Shown piece by piece: positions 33,280-41,949 of a stretch of DNA of 42,651 nt (within the stretch, counting starts at the first letter, position 1; the number at the start of each line of letters is the position of its first letter). Origin of the DNA: Meridianimarinicoccus aquatilis (GTDB taxonomy: Bacteria > Pseudomonadota > Alphaproteobacteria > Rhodobacterales > Rhodobacteraceae); NCBI RefSeq assembly GCF_004358675.1, contig NZ_SMZO01000025.1, positions 12,014-54,664 of the forward strand, written 5' to 3'. The notes below the pieces were generated by a model that worked only from the letters and a program-made list of their open reading frames with translations, was not told the DNA's origin and searched no databases. A program made the translations under genes and the position numbers.

Positions 33280-34194
33280 ATGGGGCACATGGATGGCCTA
33301 AGACGCAAGGGTGCACTCCCACCTCACCTTCGAAAGCGGCTTTTCGTGCGCCTCGGCATTCCTGCCAACGTACAAGTCGAGCAACTGACAGGTGGGCGCA
33401 GCGCCAAAAGTTACGTGCTAGCCGACCGCAAGAACCCGCTGGTGCTCAAAATTGCCCAGACCAGAACGGGCGATCCTCTATTCCCAATTCGCCCCCGAGT
33501 CGAAGCGGCCGTGATGCAAAATCTTGCACCGAGAGGGCTTTGCGCACAGCCCGTAGATGCCTTTGCATACGGTACGGCCCAATGTCTGATCTATCACTAC
33601 CTTCCGGGAACGAGTCGTGCGGTCCCTGGTCCGGCCCTCGCCCGCCTCCTGCGCAAAGTGCATGAAACGCAGTTCCCTCATCGGCATACACTCCCACAAA
33701 GCGCAGATTTGCCCGCACCATTGATCTTAAGGGCCCGTGCCTTCCTCGCTGATCATCCAAACGCCCAGAACCTTATGGACGCGATTCACAGCGCGTCTCA
33801 ACGTTCAGCAACAGCGGGGCAATCGTTGCTACATGGCGATCCGGTCCCCGGCAATGTTGTTATGAACGGATCACATCCGATGCTGATCGACTGGCAATGC
33901 GCCTGTCTCGGCGACCCGTCTCGCGATATTGCCATCGCAATTTCACCAGCAATGCAGGTGATCCATGACAGACCACCACTGTCGCACGATCAAATCCAGG
34001 TTTTCCTCAACGCATACGGGAGGCCAGACCTATCCGAACGGGTGAAAATGCTATCACCCGCACGGCACGCAGCAATGATCGGTCACTGCCTGTGGCGCCT
34101 CGACCAGGGCGATACGGCCTATGCCAACGCGCTTACGGCAGAGGTTGCGGCACTCGAAAACTCAGTTCTGGACCATGCGCTAAAGCAGGAATAA
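33280..34194 (+). CDS. Phosphotransferase of the aminoglycoside/choline kinase-like family
   Basis: The 304-residue protein has a kinase-like fold: a Gly-rich segment (LTGGRSAKSYVL) and an ATP-site Lys (LVLKIAQ) near residues 37–58, the catalytic loop LLHGDPVPGNVVM with Asp and Asn, and LIDWQCACLGDPSRDIA with the metal-binding Asp. Family members phosphorylate small molecules such as choline, other amino alcohols or thiamine, or aminoglycosides; the substrate here is unknown. Start 33,280 is one of two close ATGs (33,289). Its 3' end overlaps the convergent ubiB by 15 bp. Confidence 0.88.
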   Translation: MGHMDGLRRKGALPPHLRKRLFVRLGIPANVQVEQLTGGRSAKSYVLADRKNPLVLKIAQTRTGDPLFPIRPRVEAAVMQNLAPRGLCAQPVDAFAYGTAQCLIYHYLPGTSRAVPGPALARLLRKVHETQFPHRHTLPQSADLPAPLILRARAFLADHPNAQNLMDAIHSASQRSATAGQSLLHGDPVPGNVVMNGSHPMLIDWQCACLGDPSRDIAIAISPAMQVIHDRPPLSHDQIQVFLNAYGRPDLSERVKMLSPARHAAMIGHCLWRLDQGDTAYANALTAEVAALENSVLDHALKQE

Positions 34195-35715
34195 TTCCAA
34201 CAGACCAGCCAGCCCAAGCCCGCCGAACACCCCGACGCCTGCCCAAAGTCCCCGAGTTTTCCAAGACGCCCGCACTGGGGGCTCCGCAGGTTTGCCGCTC
34301 TCCAGCAACGCTTGCTCAACCAAACGGGGCAGTCTTGGTCCGAACCGAGACAACACCCTCGCAGTGCGTAACAGATCGCGCGCCGCGGCGCGCGGGCCCA
34401 CATTCTTGGTCACATAGTCTTCGACGACGGGGCGCGCCGCGTCCCAGATATTAATATGCGGGTTCAGCGAACGGGCGACACCCTCCACAACCACCATCGT
34501 TCGTTGCAGAAGAATCAGTTCAGTGCGCGTTTCCATCCCGAACCGTTCTGTCACTTCGAACAGATAACTCAGCAGGCGCGCCATAGATATGCGGCTGGCA
34601 TCCATGCCGAAAATCGGCTCACCAACGGCACGCAACGCACGGGCAAACTCGTCGATATCGCGATCCGCAGGAACATACCCGGCTTCGAAATGCACTTCGG
34701 CAACACGGCGATAATCCTTTCGGATAAAGCCAAAGATAATCTCGGCATAGACGCGGCGCGTGTATTCGTCGATCCGGCCCATGATCCCGAAATCAATTGC
34801 AATCAGATCACCGTTTGGTGCGATCTTGAGATTCCCCTGATGCATGTCCGCATGGAAATATCCATCGCGCAAAGCCTGCTTCAGGAACAGTTGCAGCACC
34901 CGCATGCCCAATTCTGAACGGTCAAGCCCGGCAGCATCAAGCTTGGCAGTATCGTTGGCCGACACACCATCGACCCAATCCAGTGTCATGACCCGCCTGC
35001 CAGACAAGGACCAATGCACAGCCGGCACACCGAACTGTGCGTCATCCGCCGTCGTTGCTGCAAATTCCGCCGCCGAGGCCGATTCGAGACGCAGGTCCAG
35101 CTCGCCCATGACCACGCCCTCAAAATGACGGATCACATCAAGCGGGCGCAGGCGCCGGGCAGACGGGGCCAACATGTCGATCACCGACGCGATCAGATAG
35201 AACGCGTCAATGTCCTTACGGAATGCCTTTTCAATGCCCGGCCGCAGAACCTTGACTGCGACCTTTTCATGGGTCGATCCAATTCGGGCACAATGGACCT
35301 GCGCAATAGACGCTGCTGCAACCGGCTCCGAAAATTCGGAGAACACTGTGTCCACATCGATACCCAATTCGCGCGCGACTTCTGCCTTGGCCTCTTCCAC
35401 AGGGAAGGGTGGCAATTTGTCTTGCAGCACGCTCAACTGCCGTGCCAGCGCGTCCCCGACCACATCCGGCCGTGTCGATAGTATCTGCCCAAACTTGATG
35501 TAGGCCGGGCCAAGAGCGGTCAGGGCCCGTGTGACCGGCGGCACGGCTGGATCGCCCTTCAGACCAAGTGGGCTAAATGGCCAACCAAGAATGCGCGCCA
35601 GCAATCGAATATGCGCCGGCGCCTTCATCGCATCCAGTATGACCCCCATCGCGCCGGTCCGCTCCAGCGTTGCGCCGGTTCGGACAAGCCGCCAGATATT
35701 ATGCGGGCCGCGCAC
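34180..35715 (-). CDS. ubiB: UbiB, atypical kinase/ATPase of ubiquinone biosynthesis
   Basis: The 511-residue membrane-associated protein is required for ubiquinone biosynthesis. The family motifs are present: KFGQ (residues 74–77) in YIKFGQILSTRPD, the Ala-rich loop in AAASIAQVH, and the active-site HADMHQGN and IDFGIMG. A hydrophobic C-terminal pair of helices (GLWAGVGVFGGLGLAGLLELFLL) anchors it. The GTG start follows the ubiE stop directly, with no spacer. It ends overlapping the convergent phosphotransferase. Confidence 0.97.
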   Translation of the reverse strand: MRGPHNIWRLVRTGATLERTGAMGVILDAMKAPAHIRLLARILGWPFSPLGLKGDPAVPPVTRALTALGPAYIKFGQILSTRPDVVGDALARQLSVLQDKLPPFPVEEAKAEVARELGIDVDTVFSEFSEPVAAASIAQVHCARIGSTHEKVAVKVLRPGIEKAFRKDIDAFYLIASVIDMLAPSARRLRPLDVIRHFEGVVMGELDLRLESASAAEFAATTADDAQFGVPAVHWSLSGRRVMTLDWVDGVSANDTAKLDAAGLDRSELGMRVLQLFLKQALRDGYFHADMHQGNLKIAPNGDLIAIDFGIMGRIDEYTRRVYAEIIFGFIRKDYRRVAEVHFEAGYVPADRDIDEFARALRAVGEPIFGMDASRISMARLLSYLFEVTERFGMETRTELILLQRTMVVVEGVARSLNPHINIWDAARPVVEDYVTKNVGPRAAARDLLRTARVLSRFGPRLPRLVEQALLESGKPAEPPVRASWKTRGLWAGVGVFGGLGLAGLLELFLL

Positions 35716-36471
35716 TTACAGTTTCCAACCAGAATGCAGTGCCGCGATGCCAAAAGACAGGTTGCGATACTTCACCTGACCGAAACCCGCCTCGCGGATC
35801 ATGGCCGCAAACGTCTCTTGATCGGGAAACTTGCGGATCGATTCCACAAGGTACTGATAGCTGTCCCGGTCATTGGCGATTACCTCGCCCATGCGCGGGA
35901 TCACATTGTAAGAATACTTGTCATACGCCCATTGCAGAGCGTCGTTGGGGATCTGACTGAACTCCAACACCATCAACCGCCCGCCGGGGCGCAGCACGCG
36001 GTACGCTTCTGACAACGCATCTGCGATCCGCGTCACGTTCCGGATGCCAAAAGAAATCGTATACACATCGAAACTGTTATCCTCGAACGGCAACGCCATG
36101 GCATCCCCGACAATCCAATCGATTCGGCCTGCCATCGCTTCAGCTTCTGCGCGGGTGCGCCCAGCCTCGAGCATGGACGCGGTCAGATCCAGTACCATCG
36201 CCTCGGCCCTTGGTGCGCGCTTGAGAAACCGGAACGCGATATCGCCGGTGCCGCCTGCCACATCCAAAAGCCGCTGGCCCGGACGCGGCGCAAGCCAGTC
36301 CATCATCGCGTCCTTCCAAAGGCGGTGCACCCCAACCGACATGACGTCGTTCATCACGTCATACCGCGACGCAACGCTGGTGAAGACGCCCTGCACCAAC
36401 CCGGCCTTGTCGGCCTCGGGCACATCGCGATTGCCAAAATGGGTCGTGCGGTCAGGGTTCGTGTCATTCAT
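35716..36471 (-). CDS. ubiE: UbiE, demethylmenaquinone/ubiquinone C-methyltransferase
   Basis: The 251-residue SAM-dependent enzyme adds the C-methyl group in ubiquinone biosynthesis. Motif I ([16 protein letters not shown]), [20 protein letters not shown] and ISFGIRN are typical. The start at 36,471 (MNDTNP…THFGNRDV) fits family length; an open frame runs a further 96 nt upstream without conservation. It is directly followed by ubiB, and divergent from mutM across about 95 bp. Confidence 0.97.
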   Translation of the reverse strand: MNDTNPDRTTHFGNRDVPEADKAGLVQGVFTSVASRYDVMNDVMSVGVHRLWKDAMMDWLAPRPGQRLLDVAGGTGDIAFRFLKRAPRAEAMVLDLTASMLEAGRTRAEAEAMAGRIDWIVGDAMALPFEDNSFDVYTISFGIRNVTRIADALSEAYRVLRPGGRLMVLEFSQIPNDALQWAYDKYSYNVIPRMGEVIANDRDSYQYLVESIRKFPDQETFAAMIREAGFGQVKYRNLSFGIAALHSGWKL

Positions 36472-36566
36472 GGTCTTGCCGTTCTGTTGCCTGCCCTTTC
36501 TTATAGGGCGCTGCCTCGCCGATACAACGCGGGGCCGGGGATTCCCATGCCGCAGGAGCCATCGCA

Positions 36567-37430
36567 ATGCCAGAACTTCCCGAAGTTGAGACCGTGCGCT
36601 GTGGGCTAAGCCCAGTCATGGAGGGCTTCCGTATCGATCAGGCCGATATTCGCCGCCCCGACTTGCGCTGGCCATTTCCCGAAAACATGGCAGACCGATT
36701 GACTGGCCAGACCGTTTTGCGCCTGAGACGACGGTCAAAATACATTCTTGCCGATCTTTCGGGGGGCGAGTCGCTACTGATTCACCTTGGGATGTCGGGG
36801 CGGATGCTTATTTCGCAGGCAGATGTGCGCAGCGCGCCAGGAATTTTTGTCCACGCCCATCCTGCCCCTGAAAAGCACGATCATGTGGTCCTCGATATGT
36901 CTGGCGGAGCGCGGATCACCTTCAACGACCCCCGCCGGTTCGGGGCGATGGACATGGCCCCCACCCCGGAAATTGATGCCCACAAGTTACTCACTGGGCT
37001 GGGGCCTGAACCGCTTGGAAACAGCTTTGACGAGCCATATCTGATCGCCAAACTGAAAGGGCGCAACACGCCGATAAAATCCGCGCTTCTCGACCAACGG
37101 ATCGTCGCGGGATTGGGAAATATTTATGTCTGTGAAGCGCTTTACCGGGCCGGTATCGCACCGACCCGCAAGGCGGGCCGCCTCAGTGCAGCACGCGCCG
37201 CCAGCCTCGTTCCCATTATCCGCGACGTTCTTGGCGATGCGATAAAAGCGGGCGGATCGTCCTTGCGCGACTACCGTCAGGCCGACGGCGAATTGGGGTA
37301 CTTCCAACACAGCTTTCGCGTCTATGGCCGCGAGGGCAATCCCTGCAACACAGAAGGCTGTGACGACACCATCCGCCGGATTGTGCAATCAGGCCGCTCC
37401 AGTTTCTACTGTCCGACCTGCCAAAGATAA
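36567..37430 (+). CDS. mutM: Formamidopyrimidine-DNA glycosylase (Fpg)
   Basis: The 287-residue enzyme removes oxidised purines such as 8-oxoguanine and nicks the abasic site. The N-terminus PELPEVETV supplies the catalytic Pro and Glu, LRRRSKYIL holds the conserved Lys, [18 protein letters not shown] is the helix-two-turn-helix, and the C-terminal zinc finger has four cysteines (PCNTEGC…YCPTC) with the DNA-contacting Arg. Full length. It lies between ubiE (divergent) and the enoyl-CoA hydratase gene on the same strand, the usual Rhodobacteraceae order near dnaA. Confidence 0.98.
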   Translation: MPELPEVETVRCGLSPVMEGFRIDQADIRRPDLRWPFPENMADRLTGQTVLRLRRRSKYILADLSGGESLLIHLGMSGRMLISQADVRSAPGIFVHAHPAPEKHDHVVLDMSGGARITFNDPRRFGAMDMAPTPEIDAHKLLTGLGPEPLGNSFDEPYLIAKLKGRNTPIKSALLDQRIVAGLGNIYVCEALYRAGIAPTRKAGRLSAARAASLVPIIRDVLGDAIKAGGSSLRDYRQADGELGYFQHSFRVYGREGNPCNTEGCDDTIRRIVQSGRSSFYCPTCQR

Positions 37431-37494
37431 CTTGTACGGTGTGAGCGCAAACTGCTAAAGGCGAAGATTGCTGCAACAAGAATGGCTGGACCTT

Positions 37495-38271
37495 ATGGCG
37501 TACGAGACGCTGATCGTCGAAATTGAAGACCACGTCGCGCTGATCAAGCTTAATCGCCCCGATGCGATGAATGCTTTGAACGCTGCGCTGATGTCCGAAT
37601 TATGCGATGCCCTTCGTGGTATCGAGGAAAACGACAAAGCACGGTGCACCATCATCACCGGAACGGAAAAGGTCTTTGCCGCCGGGGCCGATATTTCGGA
37701 ACTGGCAGAAAAGAGCTTCACCGACGTTTTTTGCACCGATCATTTTGGGAAAATTACGCGCGCCTTCAGGAACCATCGCAAACCGATCATCGCCGCTGTG
37801 TCGGGCTATGCATTGGGCGGCGGGTGCGAGTTGGCCATGATGTGCGATTTCATTATCGCTTCGGAAACCGCAAAATTCGGGCAGCCAGAAATCAATCTCG
37901 GGGTCATTGCTGCGATCGGCGGAACCCAACGCCTGACCAACGCTGTTGGCAAATCAAAAGCGATGGACATGCACTTGACCGGCCGGTTTATGCTCGCCGA
38001 CGAAGCGGAGCGGTCTGGCTTGGTCAGCCGCGTCGTTCCCGCAAAGAAGCTGATGGAAGAAGCCCGCGGCGCTGCCCTGAAGATCGCAGACAAGTCGCGC
38101 ATGACCACGATGGCCGTCAAAGAAGCGGTCGACCGCAGTTTCGAAACACCACTCTCGGAAGGGCTGCTGTTTGAGCGGCGGCTTTTCCATTCTCTTTTCG
38201 CCACCGCAGATCAATCGGAAGGCATGGCAGCCTTCCTCGAAAAGCGGGATCCTCAGTTCCGCGACAAGTAA
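37495..38271 (+). CDS. Enoyl-CoA hydratase
   Basis: The 258-residue crotonase-fold enzyme hydrates trans-2-enoyl-CoA in fatty-acid oxidation. Visible are the oxyanion-hole region AAGADISEL, the motif [16 protein letters not shown] with the first catalytic Glu, and [20 protein letters not shown] with the second. Start 37,495 ([17 protein letters not shown]) matches the usual N-terminus; a TTG nine codons earlier is a possible alternative. It follows mutM by about 65 bp and precedes rpsT. Confidence 0.95.
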   Translation: MAYETLIVEIEDHVALIKLNRPDAMNALNAALMSELCDALRGIEENDKARCTIITGTEKVFAAGADISELAEKSFTDVFCTDHFGKITRAFRNHRKPIIAAVSGYALGGGCELAMMCDFIIASETAKFGQPEINLGVIAAIGGTQRLTNAVGKSKAMDMHLTGRFMLADEAERSGLVSRVVPAKKLMEEARGAALKIADKSRMTTMAVKEAVDRSFETPLSEGLLFERRLFHSLFATADQSEGMAAFLEKRDPQFRDK

Positions 38272-38382
38272 CCAGCTTAACCGCAGTCAGGGAAATATGC
38301 CCGGCTCCGGTTGACTTGGCGGCGACTCGTCCGTAAAGAGCCGTCTTTATCGGAATTCACCCCAAACTTGGGAAGACACGTC

Positions 38383-38646
38383 ATGGCTAATACGCCCCAA
38401 TCCAAAAAGCGCGCGCGCCAGAACGACCGCCGCAAGGTCATCAACTCGGCGCGTCGCTCGCGCATCCGGACTTACCTCCGGAAAGTCGAGGAAGCGATTG
38501 CGACCGGCGATCAGGCCGTCGCGGCAGCAGCTCTGAAAGCTGCACAACCTGAATTGATGCGTGGTGTCACCAAAGGCGTGCTGCACAAAAACACGGCATC
38601 TCGCAAGATGTCGCGTCTTTCAGCACGCGTTAAGGCAATCGCCTGA
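38383..38646 (+). CDS. rpsT: 30S ribosomal protein S20
   Basis: The 87-residue product is S20: basic N-terminus [30 protein letters not shown], a helical middle, and [22 protein letters not shown]. It binds 16S rRNA and helps assemble the small subunit. The start is preceded by GGAAGA. It has its own strong terminator downstream, and precedes dnaA in the order common to Rhodobacteraceae. Confidence 0.98.
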   Translation: MANTPQSKKRARQNDRRKVINSARRSRIRTYLRKVEEAIATGDQAVAAAALKAAQPELMRGVTKGVLHKNTASRKMSRLSARVKAIA

Positions 38647-38672
38647 AGCTACGGCATTTGAAGCTACGATAG

Positions 38673-38697
38673 ACGGGCGCGTTTTTCGCGCCCGTTT
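38673..38697 (+). terminator. Rho-independent terminator of rpsT
   Basis: A 9-bp stem (ACGGGCGCG with CGCGCCCGT) closes on a 5-nt T loop and is followed by TT. It is about 27 nt after the rpsT stop. The T tail is short, but the stem is strong. Confidence 0.8.
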
Positions 38698-39228
38698 GCG
38701 TGCGATATGACCAAACGAAAGCCACACGCAGAGATAATTTCCAAGCCTCTGTTTTGAAATGACTAAAAATCAAATTCAGATTCGGTCATGCATATTCGAT
38801 GTGTCAACGAGTAAGTTCTATTGCGGAAATTGCCCCCCGATTGGTAGTGTCTCCAAGCGATTCACATCGTCTTGGGGGACACAGAGAAGCGTGGCAGACC
38901 ACTTCGTGTAACAATAGGCCTAGTGCCATAGTGTTACTGAATACCGGCCTGACGACTGCTTTTCGAAACCGGAATGCCAGAGGGGTTTGGCAATTTCCGG
39001 GAGGGGCTCAAGCAGAGCAATCTGCTTGATACCTTGTCCAAAACTACATGCCCGACCCGGACGGTGCGCCTGCCAGCGCACCCACTCCGGGCGCACCGAC
39101 CGAGCCAAATCGGTCATGCGGCAGCGAACCCGTTTTGCGGGGCTGTAAGGTCGTGCCAAGTCGCGTGCATTGTGGGAACAGGGGCAAAATGGCCGGAAAT
39201 CGCTGGCTACAATAAGAATGGCATGTAA
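38698..39228 (+). promoter_or_regulatory. Long dnaA upstream region with two tandem hairpins
   Basis: This 530-nt gene-free stretch holds two adjacent strong inverted repeats. The first (38,969–39,000) pairs CCGGAA with TTCCGG and, inside, TGCCA with TGGCA, around a GAGGGGTT loop. The second (39,008–39,029) is a perfect 9-bp stem TCAAGCAGA/TCTGCTTGA closed by a GCAA tetraloop. They end about 200 nt before the dnaA start and lack T-runs. A 6-bp inverted repeat GTAACA/TGTTAC lies at 38,908–38,937. I find no cluster of DnaA boxes, so this is not obviously the origin. Confidence 0.6.
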
Positions 39229-40614
39229 ATGACGCATGAAACTTGGGGCGAAGTGCAAGACGCGTTGCTGCACTCAATCGGCGAAAACAACTACAAAACC
39301 TGGATTCGCCCGTTGGAATTTGCAGCCCTTGAAAATGGTGTTGCGCATTTCCGGGTTCCGACAAATTTTATCGGCAACTGGGTAAACCGCAATTATTCCG
39401 ACCAGATCTTGCGCCACCTGCACACCGCAGGCGCAAGCGTGCGCCGGATTGAATTCAACGTGTCGACCGGTCGGGACGCCGCACCGCAACCACCTGCCCA
39501 GACCAAAAGCACTGCCGCCCCGGCTATCACCACCGGTACAGCCATCAGCCCAGACACCGACGACGCCGACATTCTCCCCGGCGCAACACTGGATACGCGG
39601 TTCACGTTTGATCGTTTCGTGGTCGGCCCGCCGAACGAATTGGCCCATGCCGCGGCCCGCCGTGTGGCCGAAGGTGGCCCCGTCACCTTTAACCCGCTGT
39701 TTCTTTACGGGGGCGTTGGCCTTGGCAAAACGCATCTTATGCATGCCATCGCCCACCACATGCGCCAACGCGATCCCTCCCTTCGGATCGTCTATTTGTC
39801 GGCAGAGCAATTCATGTACCGGTTCGTACAGGCCCTGCGTGACCGGGACATGATGACCTTCAAACAGATTTTCCGATCCGTGGATGTTCTGATGGTGGAC
39901 GATGTGCAATTCATCGCCGGAAAAGACAGCACGCAAGACGAATTCTTCCACACCTTCAATGCCTTGGTGGATCAGCAAAAGCAAATCATCATCTCGGGAG
40001 ACCGCGCCCCCGGCGAAATGGAAGGGATCGAAGACCGCATTAAATCGCGCCTTCAGTGCGGCCTTGTCGTCGACCTGCACCCGACCGACTACGAACTTCG
40101 CTTGGGCATTCTACAGCAAAAGGTCGACTTCTACGCAGCGCAGTACCCCGGTCTGGCCATAGCGCCCGGTGTCCTTGAATTTCTCGCGCATCGTATCTCA
40201 ACCAACGTGCGCGTGCTCGAAGGCGCGCTTGTCCGACTCTTTGCCATGGCCAGCCTCGTGGGCCGCGAGATCACCATGGACATGACACAAGACTGCCTTG
40301 CCGATGTGCTGCGTGTGTCCGAACGCAAAGTCACCGTCGAAGAGATCCAGCGCCGCGTGTCCGAACACTACAACATCCGCCTGTCTGAACTGATCGGGCC
40401 AACCCGTGTGCGCAATGTCGCCCGCCCGCGCCAGATCGCCATGTACCTGAGCAAAAGCCTGACCAGCCGATCCCTGCCTGAAATCGGGCGTCGTTTTGGC
40501 GGGCGTGATCACACCACCATCATGCACGGCGTCAAACGCATCGAAGACCTGCGCGTCCGGGACAGCCAGGTTGCCGAAGATCTGGAATTGCTGCGGCGCG
40601 CCCTTGAAGCCTGA
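39229..40614 (+). CDS. dnaA: Chromosomal replication initiator protein DnaA
   Basis: The 461-residue protein starts chromosome replication by binding and opening the origin. Domain I (about residues 1–80) is followed by a Thr/Ala/Pro-rich linker, the AAA+ domain with Walker A GGVGLGKTH (161–169) and Walker B LMVDDVQF (about 221–228), and domain IV with the DnaA signature RDHTTIMHGVKRI (from 426). The linker is short, as in many alphaproteobacteria. The ribosome-binding site at 39,229 is poor, but the N-terminus MTHETWGEVQDALL fits the family. Confidence 0.98.
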   Translation: MTHETWGEVQDALLHSIGENNYKTWIRPLEFAALENGVAHFRVPTNFIGNWVNRNYSDQILRHLHTAGASVRRIEFNVSTGRDAAPQPPAQTKSTAAPAITTGTAISPDTDDADILPGATLDTRFTFDRFVVGPPNELAHAAARRVAEGGPVTFNPLFLYGGVGLGKTHLMHAIAHHMRQRDPSLRIVYLSAEQFMYRFVQALRDRDMMTFKQIFRSVDVLMVDDVQFIAGKDSTQDEFFHTFNALVDQQKQIIISGDRAPGEMEGIEDRIKSRLQCGLVVDLHPTDYELRLGILQQKVDFYAAQYPGLAIAPGVLEFLAHRISTNVRVLEGALVRLFAMASLVGREITMDMTQDCLADVLRVSERKVTVEEIQRRVSEHYNIRLSELIGPTRVRNVARPRQIAMYLSKSLTSRSLPEIGRRFGGRDHTTIMHGVKRIEDLRVRDSQVAEDLELLRRALEA

Positions 40615-40629
40615 GACCTCTGAAAACCT

Positions 40630-40660
40630 GCGTACAGGCCATCAAATGGGGCTTGTACGC
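40630..40660 (+). repeat. Hairpin in the dnaA–dnaN intergenic region
   Basis: GCGTACA-G-GCC pairs with GGC-T-TGTACGC (11 positions, one G–U) around a 9-nt loop, 16 nt after the dnaA stop. There is no T-run, so it is more likely an attenuator, mRNA stability element or protein-binding dyad than a terminator. Confidence 0.6.
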
Positions 40661-40711
40661 CGGCAAGAATCAGATAGCGTCACAGTCCCTTCAGTCTAAA
40701 GGATCGTCGGC

Positions 40712-41833
40712 ATGAAACTGAGTATCGAGCGCGGCACACTGCTTAAAGCCGTGTCACAAGCCCAGTCGGTGGTTGAACGGCGCAACACTATTCCCATCCT
40801 TGCCAATGTGCTGATCGAAGCCGAAGGTGATCAGGTTCGCTTCCGTGCGACCGATCTCGACATCGAAGTTGTCGACAATGCCCCTGCGCAAGTGCATCAG
40901 GCCGGGGCAACCACCGTTTCCGCAGTGACCTTCCACGAGATCATTCGCAAAATGCCAGACGGCGCACTGGTGGAACTGACCGCTGACAGCGCGGCAGGTC
41001 TGCTCCATGTCGCCGCCGGCCGGGCGAAGTTCAAATTGGCCACCCTGCCAAAAGAAGACTTCCCCGTCATGGCCAGCTCAGAATACACGGCGAATTTCAC
41101 CGCCGCCGCCGGGGTTCTGCGCCGCCTCTTCGACAAGTCCAAATTCGCCATTTCGACCGAAGAAACCCGCTATTACCTCAACGGTGTCTACATGCACGTC
41201 GCCGATAGCGGTGGGGGCGACCTGAAACTGCGCTGTGTGGCAACGGATGGGCATAGATTGGCCCGGATCGACGCCCCCCTGCCCGCCGGGGCCGATGGCA
41301 TGCCCGGTGTGATTGTTCCTCGCAAGACCGTGGGTGAACTGCGCAAACTGCTGGATGATGATGAAGCGGAAATCGCAGTGTCCGTGTCAGAAACCAAGGT
41401 TCGCTTTGCGACGCCGGGTCTGACTCTGACCTCAAAAGTGATTGACGGCACATTCCCGGATTACACACGCGTCATCCCCGTGGGCAACACGCGTAAGCTC
41501 GAAGTAGACGCGGCTGATTTTGCCCGCGCCGTTGACCGGGTCGCGACTGTTTCGTCGGAACGCTCCCGCGCCGTGAAAATGACACTGGACGAAGATCGCC
41601 TGACCCTTTCCGTGACCGCGCCCGATGCCGGCGCTGCCGAAGAAGAGCTCGCTGTCGCCTATGGCGATGATCCGCTCGAGATTGGGTTCAACGCAAAATA
41701 CCTTCTGGAAATCGCCGGTCAGGTGGACCGCGAAAATGCAACTTTCCTGTTCAACGCCTCTGGCGACCCAACCTTGATGCGCGAAGGGGATGATGACAGC
41801 GCCGTTTACGTTGTCATGCCCATGCGGGTCTAA
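40712..41833 (+). CDS. dnaN: DNA polymerase III beta sliding clamp
   Basis: The 373-residue protein is the ring-shaped clamp that tethers polymerase III and other proteins to DNA. Three repeated domains are visible, beginning MKLSIERGTLLKAVSQAQSVV with NTIPILANVLIEA, then ATDLDIEVV; the C-terminal end FLFNASGDPTLM…YVVMPMRV includes the typical hydrophobic-pocket VMPMR. AAAGGAT upstream supports the start. It lies about 97 bp after dnaA and is followed by a terminator and recF. The clamp is also the partner of ImuB encoded at the other end of the window. Confidence 0.98.
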   Translation: MKLSIERGTLLKAVSQAQSVVERRNTIPILANVLIEAEGDQVRFRATDLDIEVVDNAPAQVHQAGATTVSAVTFHEIIRKMPDGALVELTADSAAGLLHVAAGRAKFKLATLPKEDFPVMASSEYTANFTAAAGVLRRLFDKSKFAISTEETRYYLNGVYMHVADSGGGDLKLRCVATDGHRLARIDAPLPAGADGMPGVIVPRKTVGELRKLLDDDEAEIAVSVSETKVRFATPGLTLTSKVIDGTFPDYTRVIPVGNTRKLEVDAADFARAVDRVATVSSERSRAVKMTLDEDRLTLSVTAPDAGAAEEELAVAYGDDPLEIGFNAKYLLEIAGQVDRENATFLFNASGDPTLMREGDDDSAVYVVMPMRV

Positions 41834-41860
41834 AACGCCCCGGCACTTTTGCGCGCATTC

Positions 41861-41886
41861 GGCCCCGCCCCTGCGCGGGGCCTTTT
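41861..41886 (+). terminator. Rho-independent terminator after dnaN
   Basis: An 8-bp GC stem (GGCCCCGC with GCGGGGCC) with a 6-nt loop is followed by TTTTC, 28 nt after the dnaN stop. It implies recF has its own promoter or depends on read-through. Confidence 0.85.
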
Positions 41887-41949
41887 CATGTTCTCCGCTA
41901 TTTCACCCGACCACTGGCCATTACGCCACCGCCGCGCTAGGCCCATCTC

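Noticed and set aside
38698-39228. Possible chromosomal replication origin upstream of dnaA
   Set aside because: I found no TTATCCACA-like DnaA boxes or AT-rich repeat array by eye, and in many alphaproteobacteria the origin is not next to dnaA.
39274-40080. 268-codon minus-strand frame inside dnaA
   Set aside because: It lies opposite a clearly functional dnaA; the translation has no recognisable family.
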